A stretch of 39,048 nucleotides of DNA from Bradyrhizobium sp. JYMT SZCCT0180 (GCF_018130165.1 NZ_JAFCLZ010000043.1:1-39048), one strand, 5' to 3'. Shown: positions 6,887-14,032, numbered from the stretch's first letter. Notes: a model not told the origin generated them from the sequence alone. Numbers and translations: made by a program.

Positions 6887-6991
6887 TCAGGGGACGTGGC
6901 TGGTCGCTGCCGGCGGATGATATCTGTTGTTGGGGTGCATCGCCGCCGCAACGAGCAGGGCGAGAATCACGAATCCGACTATCTTGCGCAT
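6887..6991 (-). CDS. tiny secreted or membrane peptide
   Basis: A 34-codon frame MRKIVGFVILALLVAAAMHP with a basic start, a 14-residue hydrophobic run and a short polar tail (NNRYHPPAATSHVP), like a signal anchor. It lies between two DUF3551 genes. The ribosome site is weak (GAGCGAGA). It could be spurious. Confidence 0.4.
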   Translation of the reverse strand: MRKIVGFVILALLVAAAMHPNNRYHPPAATSHVP

Positions 6992-7306
6992 CGTCTCGCT
7001 CGGTGCTTGGCGAGGGCTCGCCGTTGATCCGGAGCAAGTGTGCCGAGGCTGTTCTTGAATGTGATCGGAATCACAAAGGCCGCCCAGCTGAAGCGGCCTT
7101 ATCCGCGTTGATGCTCAAGCCTAATAACGAAGCCTTGACCGAGGCGGCTAAATTGGAGGGCGTGCAGCCGGAGAAGGCGCGCTAGTATCAGTGACTGTCT
7201 TGCACGTCTGTGCCGAAGCTTTGGCGGCAGATATTACGCTCCAGCAAGCGGCCTCGACAGTAAACCCGCGAGGCTGTTCTGGTTGGCGATTTCGAGGGAT
7301 GTTCCG
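6992..7306 (+). other. interval with a strong hairpin, no supported gene
   Basis: AAGGCCGC (7076-7083) and GCGGCCTT (7093-7100) form a perfect 8-bp stem with a 9-base loop and no T-run. A short frame ending at 7185 (MLKPNNEALTEAAKLEGVQP) looks protein-like but has no ribosome site. Otherwise nothing is recognised. Confidence 0.4.
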
Positions 7307-7573
7307 ATGCGCGTTCTGGCTTTTACGTTTCTAACGATTGGTCTGGTTACCGCAGCCGAACAAGCTCCGGCGCAGACCTATGACCCGGCGTTTCCAGTCT
7401 GTGCGCATGTCGTTCCGTGGGGCGGCGGTTCGTTTGAAGATTGCACCTATCATACGATGGCCCAATGCGCGGCATCGGCTTCCGGCCGCGCTGCGCAGTG
7501 CCAGCTCAACCCGTTTTACGCTCGTGCGGCAGCGCCGAGACAAGGCGAGCGGCGTTATCGCCGGGGTTACTGA
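7307..7573 (+). CDS. DUF3551 secreted small protein
   Basis: An 88-residue protein with a signal peptide MRVLAFTFLTIGLVTAAEQA (cleavage near APAQ). The mature part has FPVCAHVVPWGGGSFEDC, TMAQC and AQCQLNPFY, giving the four DUF3551 cysteines, and then an Arg-rich tail. The ATG at 7307 follows GAGGGA. It is the second family member within 1 kb, divergent from the first. Confidence 0.85.
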   Translation: MRVLAFTFLTIGLVTAAEQAPAQTYDPAFPVCAHVVPWGGGSFEDCTYHTMAQCAASASGRAAQCQLNPFYARAAAPRQGERRYRRGY

Positions 7574-7604
7574 GCCGGTCTAGCGGGCCTGTTGGCGCCC
7601 CTCT

Positions 7605-7784
7605 TCATCGGCTGCCCGATTTTGAAAGGGCCCGGTCGACGGCCAGTACCACCTGCGTGATGGCCTCGCTGCGCGTTTTCGTTTCGCCGGCTTTGGTGGT
7701 GTGGTCGTCAAGCGTCACCGCCCATCGCCACGAATCGGGCTGGTCGCCTTCGAAAACCAGATAATTCTTGCCGCGGTATTCCAT
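7605..7784 (-). CDS. small hypothetical protein
   Basis: A 59-residue protein MEYRGKNYLVFEGDQPDSWR, then WAVTLDDHTTKAGETKTRSE and a helix AITQVVLAVDRALSK. The strand-strand-helix order resembles small DUF-type proteins. A TTG at 7811 would add nine residues. Neither start has a clear ribosome site. Function unknown. Confidence 0.55.
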   Translation of the reverse strand: MEYRGKNYLVFEGDQPDSWRWAVTLDDHTTKAGETKTRSEAITQVVLAVDRALSKSGSR

Positions 7785-8003
7785 CGGAAAAAATTCGATA
7801 CTTGTCTGCAATCAATGCCGGTCGCACTAATCTCCCAACATAACACGGTTCTGCATCCTGGCGCACGGTGAAATTCGTGTGCCGCAGCCGAACCGGTGGC
7901 CGCGCTCCCAGGCGCGAAGCTCAAGGCGGTCAGGCCAAGCCCTACCCTCCCTGGCAATGACGCCTGACAAGGCTCAATGAAAGGCCGCAATGAGATACTG
8001 GTG

Positions 8004-8243
8004 CTACTTCTCACGTAGCGCACGCGGCAGCGCGTCGCGCAGATGGACGGTATCCAGCACGTTTCCTGCTTCGTCCGCGATCAGAATCCTCGTCGGCATG
8101 CCGTCGATAGCCAGGACGATCCACTCGGCGAGCAATTCGCGCGCCCCTAGCAGCGCTTCCCGCCGCGCGGCGTCGAGGTCGGGCAGTTCGGTGCCGTCGG
8201 GATCGGTGTCCAGCTCATCGATGTGAAAATAATATCGCGGCAT
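8004..8243 (-). CDS. DUF6894-family protein
   Basis: A 79-residue protein with the family pattern MPRYYFHIDELD..PDGTEL, PDLDAARREALLGARELLA and a final strand pair with IADEAGNVLDTVHLRDAL. The family is common in rhizobia and of unknown function. MPRYYF (8243) is the usual family start; an in-frame codon at 8255 adds four residues. A second member lies at 8482-8715 on the opposite strand. Confidence 0.8.
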   Translation of the reverse strand: MPRYYFHIDELDTDPDGTELPDLDAARREALLGARELLAEWIVLAIDGMPTRILIADEAGNVLDTVHLRDALPRALREK

Positions 8244-8405
8244 GCTGGTTCTCAACCACCAAGGCGAACACGCTACTCAACATACACATTGGCAATAAGT
8301 TGCTCTGTCGGTCAGCGAACAATGGCTACAGAGTCTTGCAAGTTTTCCGTCCCAGCGTCGCTTAGCGTGCAGACCAACGGCGAAGGGGCGGTTAGCGTGC
8401 GGACA

Positions 8406-8475
8406 TCATCGCCCGATTCCCCAGGTATTTAGCGGTGACTGAGAGACGCTACTGCGCTCCCGCCTTCCCCGGAGC
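8406..8475 (+). promoter_or_regulatory. two-hairpin 5' leader, copy 4
   Basis: Hairpin 1 pairs TCATCGC (8406-8412) with GCGGTGA (8432-8438), with one T-G wobble and sequence changed on both arms relative to copy 1. Hairpin 2 pairs GCTCC (8456-8460) with the ribosome site GGAGC (8471-8475), six bases before the ATG. Confidence 0.6.
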
Positions 8476-8481
8476 ACAACC

Positions 8482-8715
8482 ATGGCGCGGCATTACTTCC
8501 ACCTGGCGAATGGCACCACAACCCTGGACCCGACCGGGATTGACCTTGCCGATTTGGGCGCGGTCCAGGAGGAAGCCGTTCGCGCCGTCCGGGAGTTGCT
8601 GAACCTCGGCAAAACCGACGGCCTCTGGTCCGGCGATCCCTGGAAGGTGTGGGTCACGGACGGCCCCGACGGCACCGGCCGAACCATCCTCACCGTAGAA
8701 CTCACGACCGGGTAA
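8482..8715 (+). CDS. DUF6894-family protein under the conserved leader
   Basis: A 77-residue protein MARHYFHLANGTTTLDPTGI then DLADLGAVQEEAVRAVRELL and GRTILTVELTTG. It matches the order of its neighbour at 8004-8243 (YFH, acidic turn, helix, terminal strands), but the family GTEL is replaced by GIDL. Start set by GGAGC. Its product is unrelated in type to the other genes sharing this leader. Confidence 0.8.
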   Translation: MARHYFHLANGTTTLDPTGIDLADLGAVQEEAVRAVRELLNLGKTDGLWSGDPWKVWVTDGPDGTGRTILTVELTTG

Positions 8716-8786
8716 CGTCGCGTCGCCACGCGGGAGGCTGGCCGGGCCCGGCCCGGCCGGGCCGCCCGTTTGCGCGTGGTACTCGA

Positions 8787-8993
8787 TCACTTGCGCGACG
8801 CCACCCCTGGCGACGACAGCCAACGGTTCATGCGTGAAGCTGTTTCAGCCAGTTGCGCCCGGCGCAAAAGCAGCTCCCGAGCCATGCTGCCGGCAGGTTG
8901 CTCTTCAGCCGCTTCCTTGAATCGCAGGGCCTCTTCCGCCAGCCGCTCCTCAAAGGTAGCCGTGTGCTTGATCCGCCTCCTCCTCTGGGCCAT
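8787..8993 (-). CDS. FKQ-family small protein (paralogue 3 of 6)
   Basis: A 68-residue divergent member: MAQRRRRIKHTATFEERLAE, EALRFKEAAEEQPAGSMARE and LLRRAQLAETASRMNRWLSS. It keeps ERLAEEA, AETAS and WLSSPG but replaces PPG with PAG and lacks the two-hairpin leader. Instead a plain GAGGAGG site precedes the ATG at 8993. An upstream in-frame extension runs back over the Crp gene and is a shadow. Confidence 0.7.
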   Translation of the reverse strand: MAQRRRRIKHTATFEERLAEEALRFKEAAEEQPAGSMARELLLRRAQLAETASRMNRWLSSPGVASRK

Positions 8994-9145
8994 GGCACCC
9001 TCCTCACAAAACTGCCAATGCCCGATTTTAAACCGCTGTCGTTCGTATCGTCTGCCCGGTTTCTGACATTTCAAACCCTCGCCGGCGCGCGAAGCTTGCG
9101 ACGAGTTGCACCGACGGGAAAATCGCAACACCCGGCCGGCAGCTA

Positions 9146-9841
9146 TCAGATGTCGAAGATGCGCGCGTAGTGCGAATTGACGGCTGCGTCGCACTCGCAA
9201 GCGCGCTGCTGAATCCTGGCAATGTCGATGATGTGAACCCGGCCGCGCGAATAGGAGATCAATCCGGCGTCTTGCAATTTTCCCGCCACCGCCGTGACGC
9301 TGGTTCGGCGGACACCGATCATCTGGGCGAGAAATTCCTGCGTCAGCGGCATGTCGTTGCCGACGAGTTGTTGCATCCTCAGCAGCCATTTGCAGGTGCG
9401 GGAATAAACGTCATGAACCGCGTTGCACGCAGAGGTCTGTTGCACCTGCGCGAGGAAGAACTGTTCGTAGTGCATCAGGATCTTCCGGAGCTTAGGATTT
9501 TCCTGGGTGAGTTCGCGCAACCGGTCGGCATCGACAACCGAAGCGGACCCTGCGACCAGCATCACGACATGGTTGAGGGAGATCTTGTGATCCATCGCGG
9601 GGCCTGCACCGTACTGACCGTCCCTGCCGATCATGCCGGTTTCGATCCGGCCTCCGTTGGACAGCTCGACGACGCAGGAAATGATACCGCCATGCGGGAA
9701 GTATACCCGCTGGACATGCGCATGGGTTTCCGCGATCGCAAAACCCTGGCGCAGTTCTGCGATGGTGAGGTGCGGCTCGAGGTGCGCGAACGTGGCGCGA
9801 TCGAGCCGGGACAAAAGTTGATTTTCGCGATGACCGCGCAT
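9146..9841 (-). CDS. Crp/Fnr-family transcriptional regulator under the conserved leader
   Basis: A 231-residue regulator. The effector domain is about residues 5-120 (HLEPHLTIAELRQGFAIAE, FPHGGIISCVVELSNGGRIE, MIGRDGQYG). It lacks the usual FGE..L..R.A phosphate cassette, so cyclic-nucleotide binding is doubtful. The helix-turn-helix is near 168-195 (TQEFLAQMIGVRRTSVTAVA). A C-terminal helix rich in Arg and Cys follows. I recall the subfamily with IGRDG and GVRRTSV as common in Bradyrhizobium and Methylobacterium. It has its own two-hairpin leader, so the leader may tie this regulator to the small-gene set. Confidence 0.88.
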   Translation of the reverse strand: MRGHRENQLLSRLDRATFAHLEPHLTIAELRQGFAIAETHAHVQRVYFPHGGIISCVVELSNGGRIETGMIGRDGQYGAGPAMDHKISLNHVVMLVAGSASVVDADRLRELTQENPKLRKILMHYEQFFLAQVQQTSACNAVHDVYSRTCKWLLRMQQLVGNDMPLTQEFLAQMIGVRRTSVTAVAGKLQDAGLISYSRGRVHIIDIARIQQRACECDAAVNSHYARIFDI

Positions 9842-9849
9842 GGCGCACT

Positions 9850-9914
9850 CTCCGGAACAGGCGGGAGCGCGACGAACTCTCAGTCACCGAAAGATGCCCA
9901 GGACGGCGCGGCGA
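9850..9914 (-). promoter_or_regulatory. two-hairpin 5' leader, copy 5 (Crp gene)
   Basis: On the minus strand hairpin 1 pairs TCGCCG (9914-9909) with CGGTGA (9889-9884). Hairpin 2 pairs CTCC with the ribosome site GGAG (9853-9850), eight bases before the ATG at 9841. The GCGCTCCCGCC block and GGTGACTGAGAG are intact. Confidence 0.55.
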
Positions 9915-10020
9915 TAATGTCATCTAGCAGACATTTGCGGCCTCCGTCTGTCTCGTAGGCAACTTATGGGGGTGACGCTGCCAAGGACGCTGCCAAGATG
10001 GAGTTCGACCACTCAGGCCG

Positions 10021-10050
10021 AACAGGCCAGCGGTCCCGCTCTGGCCTGTT
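10021..10050. terminator. bidirectional hairpin terminator
   Basis: AACAGGCCAG (10021-10030) and CTGGCCTGTT (10041-10050) are a perfect 10-bp inverted repeat with a 10-base loop, flanked by A and T residues. It could serve the leftward gene at 10089-10190 in one direction. No T-run is long enough to be certain. Confidence 0.5.
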
Positions 10051-10088
10051 TGTGGATTGTGAGAAGGATACGGTGGAGGCGCGCGGCG

Positions 10089-10190
10089 CTAGAGCAACGC
10101 AAGCGCGATACCAAAGCACGTTATCAGCGTCGCGGTGCTCAGTGACATCACGACCAGGGCCTCTTCCTTGTGCTTTTCCAAATCGTCCAT
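10089..10190 (-). CDS. 33-residue single-pass membrane peptide
   Basis: MDDLEKHKEEALVVMSLSTA then TLITCFGIALALL: a short charged start and one hydrophobic helix ending at the stop codon. The composition is typical of real small membrane proteins and a hairpin terminator follows. The upstream ribosome site is poor, so confidence is limited. Confidence 0.45.
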   Translation of the reverse strand: MDDLEKHKEEALVVMSLSTATLITCFGIALALL

Positions 10191-10395
10191 TCTGATTTTA
10201 CGCCGACGGAGCGGCTTTGTTCCGCTGCTCGTCGATCACGCGGAGTTTCATTTCCGGAACTCGTGCGGCGCATGTACCGAAGCCGCGACTCGGGGAAAGC
10301 CGTAGCGCGTGAGAGATCGGCGACAGCCCAACCGTCGGTAACGAAAAATTAACCCTGCTCGCGCCACCCTTTCATCAGATGGAGGGCGCCCGAGC

Positions 10396-10584
10396 ATGCA
10401 GGTTTTCAGAATGACGCTGAGTGATGGTGCGAGGAAATTCCACATCGCCATTCAGGCACCGGATGCCGCCGCCGCGGAGACGAAGGCCGCCGATTGTTTC
10501 GATACTTCGAAGTGGCAGATTCTGAATATCAGGCGCGCCGGTGTGGTGGCCGCCAGGCCGGAACCGCAATCCGTCGCGGCTTGA
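10396..10584 (+). CDS. small hypothetical protein
   Basis: A 62-residue protein MQVFRMTLSDGARKFHIAIQ, then a helix APDAAAAETKAADC, and a strand KWQILNIRRAGVVAARPEP. A strand-helix-strand order. GGAGGG lies about nine bases before the ATG. Unknown role. Confidence 0.65.
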   Translation: MQVFRMTLSDGARKFHIAIQAPDAAAAETKAADCFDTSKWQILNIRRAGVVAARPEPQSVAA

Positions 10585-10631
10585 TCCCTGGGGAATGCGA
10601 TCCACGCTGCGGCCCTTGCCGCCGCGTTCGC

Positions 10632-11297
10632 TTAACCTGCCGCTGCCTTGTCTTCCTTGTCGATACCGCGCGCCACGATCCTGAGCGCGTCATCCGCTAG
10701 CGGCCGCTGCAGCCCCTTGGCCTCATCCCACGGCGCGCGCATCCAGACGTCGCGCTCCTCGTCGCTGGTCAGGATCACCGGCATCGCCTTGGGATGAACA
10801 AGCTCGACGATCGCGTTCGGCGTCGTCGTGAGAAAACCGTAGACGTTGTGCGGACCGGGGATCGGCTTCGACTTGGTGCCGCGATCGCCCTTGAACTCGG
10901 TCCAGATGCCGCCGAAGGCGAACAGCGGCCGATCGTCATGGAGGGCGAACCAGACCACATCCTTCTTTTTCGTCTCCGGATTGGGTTCGGGCGCGTATTC
11001 CGCAAAACTGTTCACCGGCACCAGGCAGCGATTTTCCGGCTTCAGCCAGCCGCGCCAGTGCGGCGAGGAGGTGTTGCGGATGTTGGTGACCGGCGGGCCG
11101 CCGGTGCGCGGTGGCGGCGGCATGCCCCAGCGCATCGTCACCAGCTCAGTGCCGTGATCGGTGTTGCGCACGACCGGCGCGGGATAGTCGGGGAAGACGC
11201 CGGGCATCGGGGCGAGGTTGCCGACGTATCGGTTGACGACGCGAAACAGCCGGCTGATCGCTTCCTGGTTGGTGGTGATCGAATAGAGATTGCACAT
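10632..11297 (-). CDS. SRAP-domain protein (YedK/HMCES type)
   Basis: A 221-residue SOS response-associated peptidase family protein. In bacteria and humans this family forms a covalent thiazolidine crosslink with abasic sites in single-stranded DNA and shields them. The catalytic Cys2 is exposed after Met1 removal (MCNLYS). Other conserved features are MRWGMPP (substrate loop), NIRN at 72-75, the glutamate of SFAEYAP at 100, and the histidine of HPKAMP at 168. The length fits the family. No LexA-type direct repeat (GTTC-N7-GTTC) was seen upstream, so SOS control is not shown. It lies downstream of the response regulator with a 78-bp gap. Confidence 0.93.
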   Translation of the reverse strand: MCNLYSITTNQEAISRLFRVVNRYVGNLAPMPGVFPDYPAPVVRNTDHGTELVTMRWGMPPPPRTGGPPVTNIRNTSSPHWRGWLKPENRCLVPVNSFAEYAPEPNPETKKKDVVWFALHDDRPLFAFGGIWTEFKGDRGTKSKPIPGPHNVYGFLTTTPNAIVELVHPKAMPVILTSDEERDVWMRAPWDEAKGLQRPLADDALRIVARGIDKEDKAAAG

Positions 11298-11375
11298 GAT
11301 GCGATCGACGGTACCGGCCGATCAAGCCACTCGCAATTTCAATATGGGCCTCGGTCCGCTTCCGCGGCACATCGC

Positions 11376-11843
11376 CTATGTCGGCGGCGTTCCGGCATTG
11401 AGCAAATTGGAAATGGCGGTGACAAGCTGCGCAGGGGCAAAGGGTTTGGCGAGCAGAACACTGTTGGGGACGCCCTTGGATGCCCACTCCCCTTCGTGAG
11501 TGCCGGTCATATAGATGACGGGCATCGCCGGATCGGTCTCTCTGGCCGCGCGAGCGACTTGCCATCCGTTCAGGCTTCCGAGCAGATTGATGTCGGTCAC
11601 GACCGCCCGGTATTGCGCTTCATCACCCTGGAGAAGCGCAATGGCTTCCTCTCCGGATGTTGTGATCGCTGATTTGAACCCGCCGTCTGCAAGCGCATCT
11701 TCGACAATGGCCTGGATAAGCTGGTCGTCCTCGACGACCAGTATGGTCACCGCATGATCCACTTCAACCGCTCCCTGCTGCAGCGTTGCAGCCACCGGCA
11801 GGGTAAGTGACGCTGAAATGATTGGTTCCGAAATAATGTTCAA
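11376..11843 (-). CDS. receiver-only response regulator
   Basis: About 155 residues, with one receiver domain from residue 33 and no output domain. Acidic pair D39-D40, phospho-acceptor D84 in VVTDINL, T113 in YMTGT and K133 in LAKPF are all present. It should be phosphorylated by a histidine kinase outside this window. The first in-frame start is TTG at 11843, inside a perfect palindrome. A GTG near residue 27 is an alternative that would leave just the receiver domain. It may act as a phosphate sink or a single-domain signalling protein, as many such proteins do in rhizobia. Confidence 0.85.
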   Translation of the reverse strand: MNIISEPIISASLTLPVAATLQQGAVEVDHAVTILVVEDDQLIQAIVEDALADGGFKSAITTSGEEAIALLQGDEAQYRAVVTDINLLGSLNGWQVARAARETDPAMPVIYMTGTHEGEWASKGVPNSVLLAKPFAPAQLVTAISNLLNAGTPPT

Positions 11844-11854
11844 AAGTGAACATT
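11835..11854. promoter_or_regulatory. operator-like palindrome
   Basis: AATGTTCA and TGAACATT are perfect inverted halves around AAAG. The site overlaps the first possible start of the response regulator. The symmetry suggests a dimeric repressor or activator site. It does not match the alphaproteobacterial LexA pattern. Confidence 0.45.
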
Positions 11855-11940
11855 AGGCGCGGGATGCTGCGTTGCGTGCGCAAGATTGGCGTTGGCTTCT
11901 GCACGTCAGGCCGTGGCTTGATCGACGCAGGCCTCGGGCG

Positions 11941-12138
11941 TCACCGCGGGGTCTGCAGGCCCGGTGAGGCCAGCCATTCCTGCACGTGCGAAGCCGTCTC
12001 GGCCTGTCGGGCCCGGCGAATGAGCTTGTCGCGCGCAACTCCCGGCGGGGTGCCTCGTGCTTCCTTGCGCAGGCGCTCTGCCTCTTCCGTCAAACGTTGA
12101 TCTGGCGGGGTGGTCTGTTTGAAACTTCGTCGCTGCAT
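11941..12138 (-). CDS. FKQ-family small protein (paralogue 4 of 6)
   Basis: A 65-residue protein MQRRSFKQTTPPDQRLTEEA, ERLRKEARGTPPGVARDKLI and RRARQAETASHVQEWLASPG. It is the closest relative of the gene at 1431-1628 (most residues identical), and its leader is nearly identical too, on the opposite strand. No coupled partner follows it here. Confidence 0.75.
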   Translation of the reverse strand: MQRRSFKQTTPPDQRLTEEAERLRKEARGTPPGVARDKLIRRARQAETASHVQEWLASPGLQTPR

Positions 12139-12144
12139 GGCGCT

Positions 12145-12219
12145 GCTCCATTCCTGAGGGAGGCGGGAGCGCAACCGGCGATCTCATCACCGATGGAAGC
12201 CACTGGCCGTGCGGTGATG
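12145..12219 (-). promoter_or_regulatory. two-hairpin 5' leader, copy 6
   Basis: On the minus strand CATCACCG (12219-12212) pairs with CGGTGATG (12192-12185). GCTCC (12170-12166) pairs with the ribosome site GGAGC (12149-12145). Base pairing extends through a bulged A to GC on each side. Confidence 0.6.
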
Positions 12220-12367
12220 CAAGGATAATACGCTGCCGGCGCCACTGGTTCTGTCCACTTGTGCACACAGCACAAATTGGCGCGGCCTCAAATCCCATTC
12301 TTGATGTGGCCACAAATTTCTTATGGTCTACCGTACTGTCTGTTGCTCCCTCGGGAGGCTTGGGAAA

Positions 12368-12595
12368 ATGAAGGCTGGAGAACCGGCGCATTGCCCTACC
12401 TGTCAAAGCGACATGACCCTCGTTCGTACCCAGCCCGATCAGCCTGGATTTGAGTTGCAAACCTTGCACTGCCCGAAGTGCGATAGCACGCATCGCTGGA
12501 TGGTCAGGAAGCAAGCATCGCCGCCAAGCGGGTCCAGACTTGCCAGCAAGCGACCCAGGCCCAAAATCCTCGCGCGTTTCTGGAAGAAAAAATAG
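12368..12595 (+). CDS. zinc-ribbon small protein
   Basis: A 75-residue protein MKAGEPAHCPTCQSDMTLVR with a second pair LHCPKCDSTHRW, then a basic tail rich in Arg and Lys ending FWKKK. The two CxxC knuckles about 22 residues apart form a likely zinc ribbon, and the basic tail is compatible with nucleic acid binding. GGGAGG precedes the ATG at 12368. It resembles the zinc-ribbon gene at 4586 in layout but lacks the leader. Confidence 0.75.
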   Translation: MKAGEPAHCPTCQSDMTLVRTQPDQPGFELQTLHCPKCDSTHRWMVRKQASPPSGSRLASKRPRPKILARFWKKK

Positions 12596-12613
12596 CAGCG
12601 CGCAGGGCTGATC

Positions 12614-12645
12614 AGCGACGGCGTCATCCGCCGTCCGGACGAAAC
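12614..12645 (+). repeat. palindromic repeat family A, fragment
   Basis: Only the central arm GGCGTCATCCGCCGTCCGGA remains, just after the zinc-ribbon gene. Confidence 0.45.
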
Positions 12646-12660
12646 AACTTGGCCCCGGCG

Positions 12661-12873
12661 CTAGTTCTTCAGAACATCGTCGCTTGTCGCTGCGTCAACG
12701 GAGTCGACAACGGCCATTGCTTCCTCTGTTTCTTCACTTTGAACCTGCCGGAAGAGAGTCGTGAAGCTCTCGGCGATCCGTCGCCAGGCAGCCCTGTCCG
12801 TCTCATTCGTGGCTCGTCGCGCTTGGTCGTGGGCCGCTAGCGCCCGCCGCCAATATTCGGCGCTGTTATCCAT
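12661..12873 (-). CDS. small helical protein, 'AEYWRRALAAHDQA' type
   Basis: A 70-residue protein MDNSAEYWRRALAAHDQARR, then TDRAAWRRIAESFTTLFRQV and an acidic C-terminus. It has a helix-turn-helix-like hairpin with Trp spacing similar to the 52-residue protein at 2396-2554. MDNS at 12873 is the best-placed ATG; an upstream MRHF start is possible. Function unknown. Confidence 0.6.
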   Translation of the reverse strand: MDNSAEYWRRALAAHDQARRATNETDRAAWRRIAESFTTLFRQVQSEETEEAMAVVDSVDAATSDDVLKN

Positions 12874-13046
12874 GTCAGTATCTACAACCGGGAAAAATAC
12901 GTTTCGATCAATGTCACCAAAATGTCGCATCGGCGACCGCCGGTCAATCCGGCTCTCGGGCAATTTCGGAGTAGGCCAGGACCAGGCGTCCGGTACTGAC
13001 CGAGGACGTCAGTCAATCTGAATCAGGACAGTCTTTTTGCAGGGAC

Positions 13047-13196
13047 TTGCGGGACGCTCGGCTTGCCCGGTTTTGGTTTGAGCGGTGGCAGATAGATGCC
13101 GAACTCGAACAGCATCGCAAGAAGGCGGCAGATTACTTCCAGGACGAGTTCGGCCATCTAACCCTCGCAGAGGGGAATTCGGGCGCCTTTGGATAG
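13047..13196 (+). pseudogene. protein-like frame without a normal start
   Basis: The frame ARLARFWFERWQIDAELEQH, RKKAADYFQDEFGHLTLAEG and NSGAFG, ending in tag 13194-13196, has convincing protein character and ends cleanly. No ATG or GTG precedes it before an upstream stop near 12969; only TTG at 13047 is available, with a badly spaced AGGGA. It is either a truncated gene or one with an unusual start. It is the only content of the 410-bp gap at 12874-13285. Confidence 0.4.
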
Positions 13197-13285
13197 GTCG
13201 GAAGGCTGGGGAAGCAAGTTCAGTCACTTTTGGCGGCGGTCCTGATCACGAAATCAGGAAGCGCGACGTGACCCGCAGGGGTCCG

Positions 13286-13444
13286 TCAGAAGTGGAACTT
13301 GATCAAAAGTGCGGGCACGACCGGTGTATTGACAACAGGCGGCTTGGGTTCCTTGTGGGGCACCGTTTGACCTTTGGCGTTCTTGTCACCGCCGCTCACG
13401 AAGTCGAGTTCGGCATCGCTCAAGATCGAGGTCTGGCTGTGCAT
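13286..13444 (-). CDS. double-glycine leader peptide (bacteriocin-like)
   Basis: A 52-residue peptide MHSQTSILSDAELDFVSGGD, then KNAKGQTVPHKEPKPPVVNT and a hydrophobic end PVVPALLIKFHF. LSDAELDFVSGG matches the leader of class II bacteriocins and microcins (LS..EL..V.GG), cleaved after GG by a C39-peptidase ABC exporter. The predicted core is about 33 residues, Pro- and Lys-rich, and has no cysteine. GGAGCGGGAC precedes the ATG. No exporter or immunity gene is adjacent. The mature activity is unknown, and it may be a signalling or uncharacterised secreted peptide. Confidence 0.6.
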   Translation of the reverse strand: MHSQTSILSDAELDFVSGGDKNAKGQTVPHKEPKPPVVNTPVVPALLIKFHF

Positions 13445-13596
13445 GGTCCCGCTCCGTGGTTTGGCGATATGTCGCCGTTGATCTGGAGCGAGTATGCCGC
13501 GGCGCTATCCCGCGGACTGTGACCACTGTCACGCAGCATCGCGACCTCGCGACAAGCCACTCTGAGTGAGCGGGCCGCTACGCTTCGCCAGCGCGC

Positions 13597-13668
13597 AAGG
13601 TGGATTAACGGCGGCGTGATCCGCCGTTCGAACCGGATACAAAATCGCGGATTACGCCAACGGCCCTA
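13597..13668 (+). repeat. palindromic repeat family A
   Basis: Pairs GTGATCCGCC with a partly degenerate CGCGGATTACGC arm. Its final CCCTA supplies the stop codon (complement of CTA 13666-13668) of the leftward 28-residue gene. Confidence 0.65.
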
Positions 13669-13752
13669 GCCGGTGCGATAGGCGTCCAACGCGTGCGCTA
13701 CGAAAACGCCGATGCTGAGGAAGGCCAACAGGGCTGCTACGAGCTCGGTCAT
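13666..13752 (-). CDS. 28-residue membrane peptide, second of a coupled pair
   Basis: MTELVAALLAFLSIGVFVAH then ALDAYRTG: one hydrophobic helix with a short polar tail. Its ATG overlaps the stop of the previous frame (ATGA), so translation is probably coupled. The final codon and stop lie in a family A repeat. Confidence 0.6.
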   Translation of the reverse strand: MTELVAALLAFLSIGVFVAHALDAYRTG

Positions 13753-13838
13753 CGGCGGCTCCCCTGGGTCACTGCCATGCCAACGATGGCTGCCGTGATG
13801 AAATGGCGGTAAATCGAATTGAGGATGGCAACTAACAT
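13749..13838 (-). CDS. 29-residue peptide, first of a coupled pair
   Basis: MLVAILNSIYRHFITAAIVG then MAVTQGSRR: amphipathic start, hydrophobic middle, basic end. AAGGGGAAC lies about six bases before the ATG. The layout of two tiny membrane proteins in four-base overlap recalls small subunits or toxin-like peptides, but no family can be named. Confidence 0.55.
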   Translation of the reverse strand: MLVAILNSIYRHFITAAIVGMAVTQGSRR

Positions 13839-13950
13839 GACCGTTCCCCTTGTTTGAGCTTCCCCTTGTTTGACCGGGAAAAGGCTAGCGGCGCTCTGTT
13901 TCAGGACGACTTCGCGACCCGGGAAAACGGTTTCGTCCGGCCGATCTATT

Positions 13951-14032
13951 AGGGCGGATTTGCGACAGCTAGGGCGAATTTGCGACATCGTGATCCGCCG
14001 TCCGAACCGACTACAAATGGCGGATGACGCCG
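13951..14032 (+). repeat. palindromic repeat family A
   Basis: Contains two successive left ends (AGGGCGGATTTGCGACA and AGGGCGAATTTGCGACA) before the core GTGATCCGCCGTCCGAACC, as if one copy inserted in or recombined with another. The rest of the 628-bp gap 13839-14466 holds no supported gene. CCCCTTGTTTGA is directly repeated at 13845 and 13862. Confidence 0.65.

Noticed and set aside
10195..10248. 17-codon frame MKLRVIDEQRNKAAPSA on the minus strand before the 33-residue peptide
   Set aside because: Too short to support and without a ribosome site.
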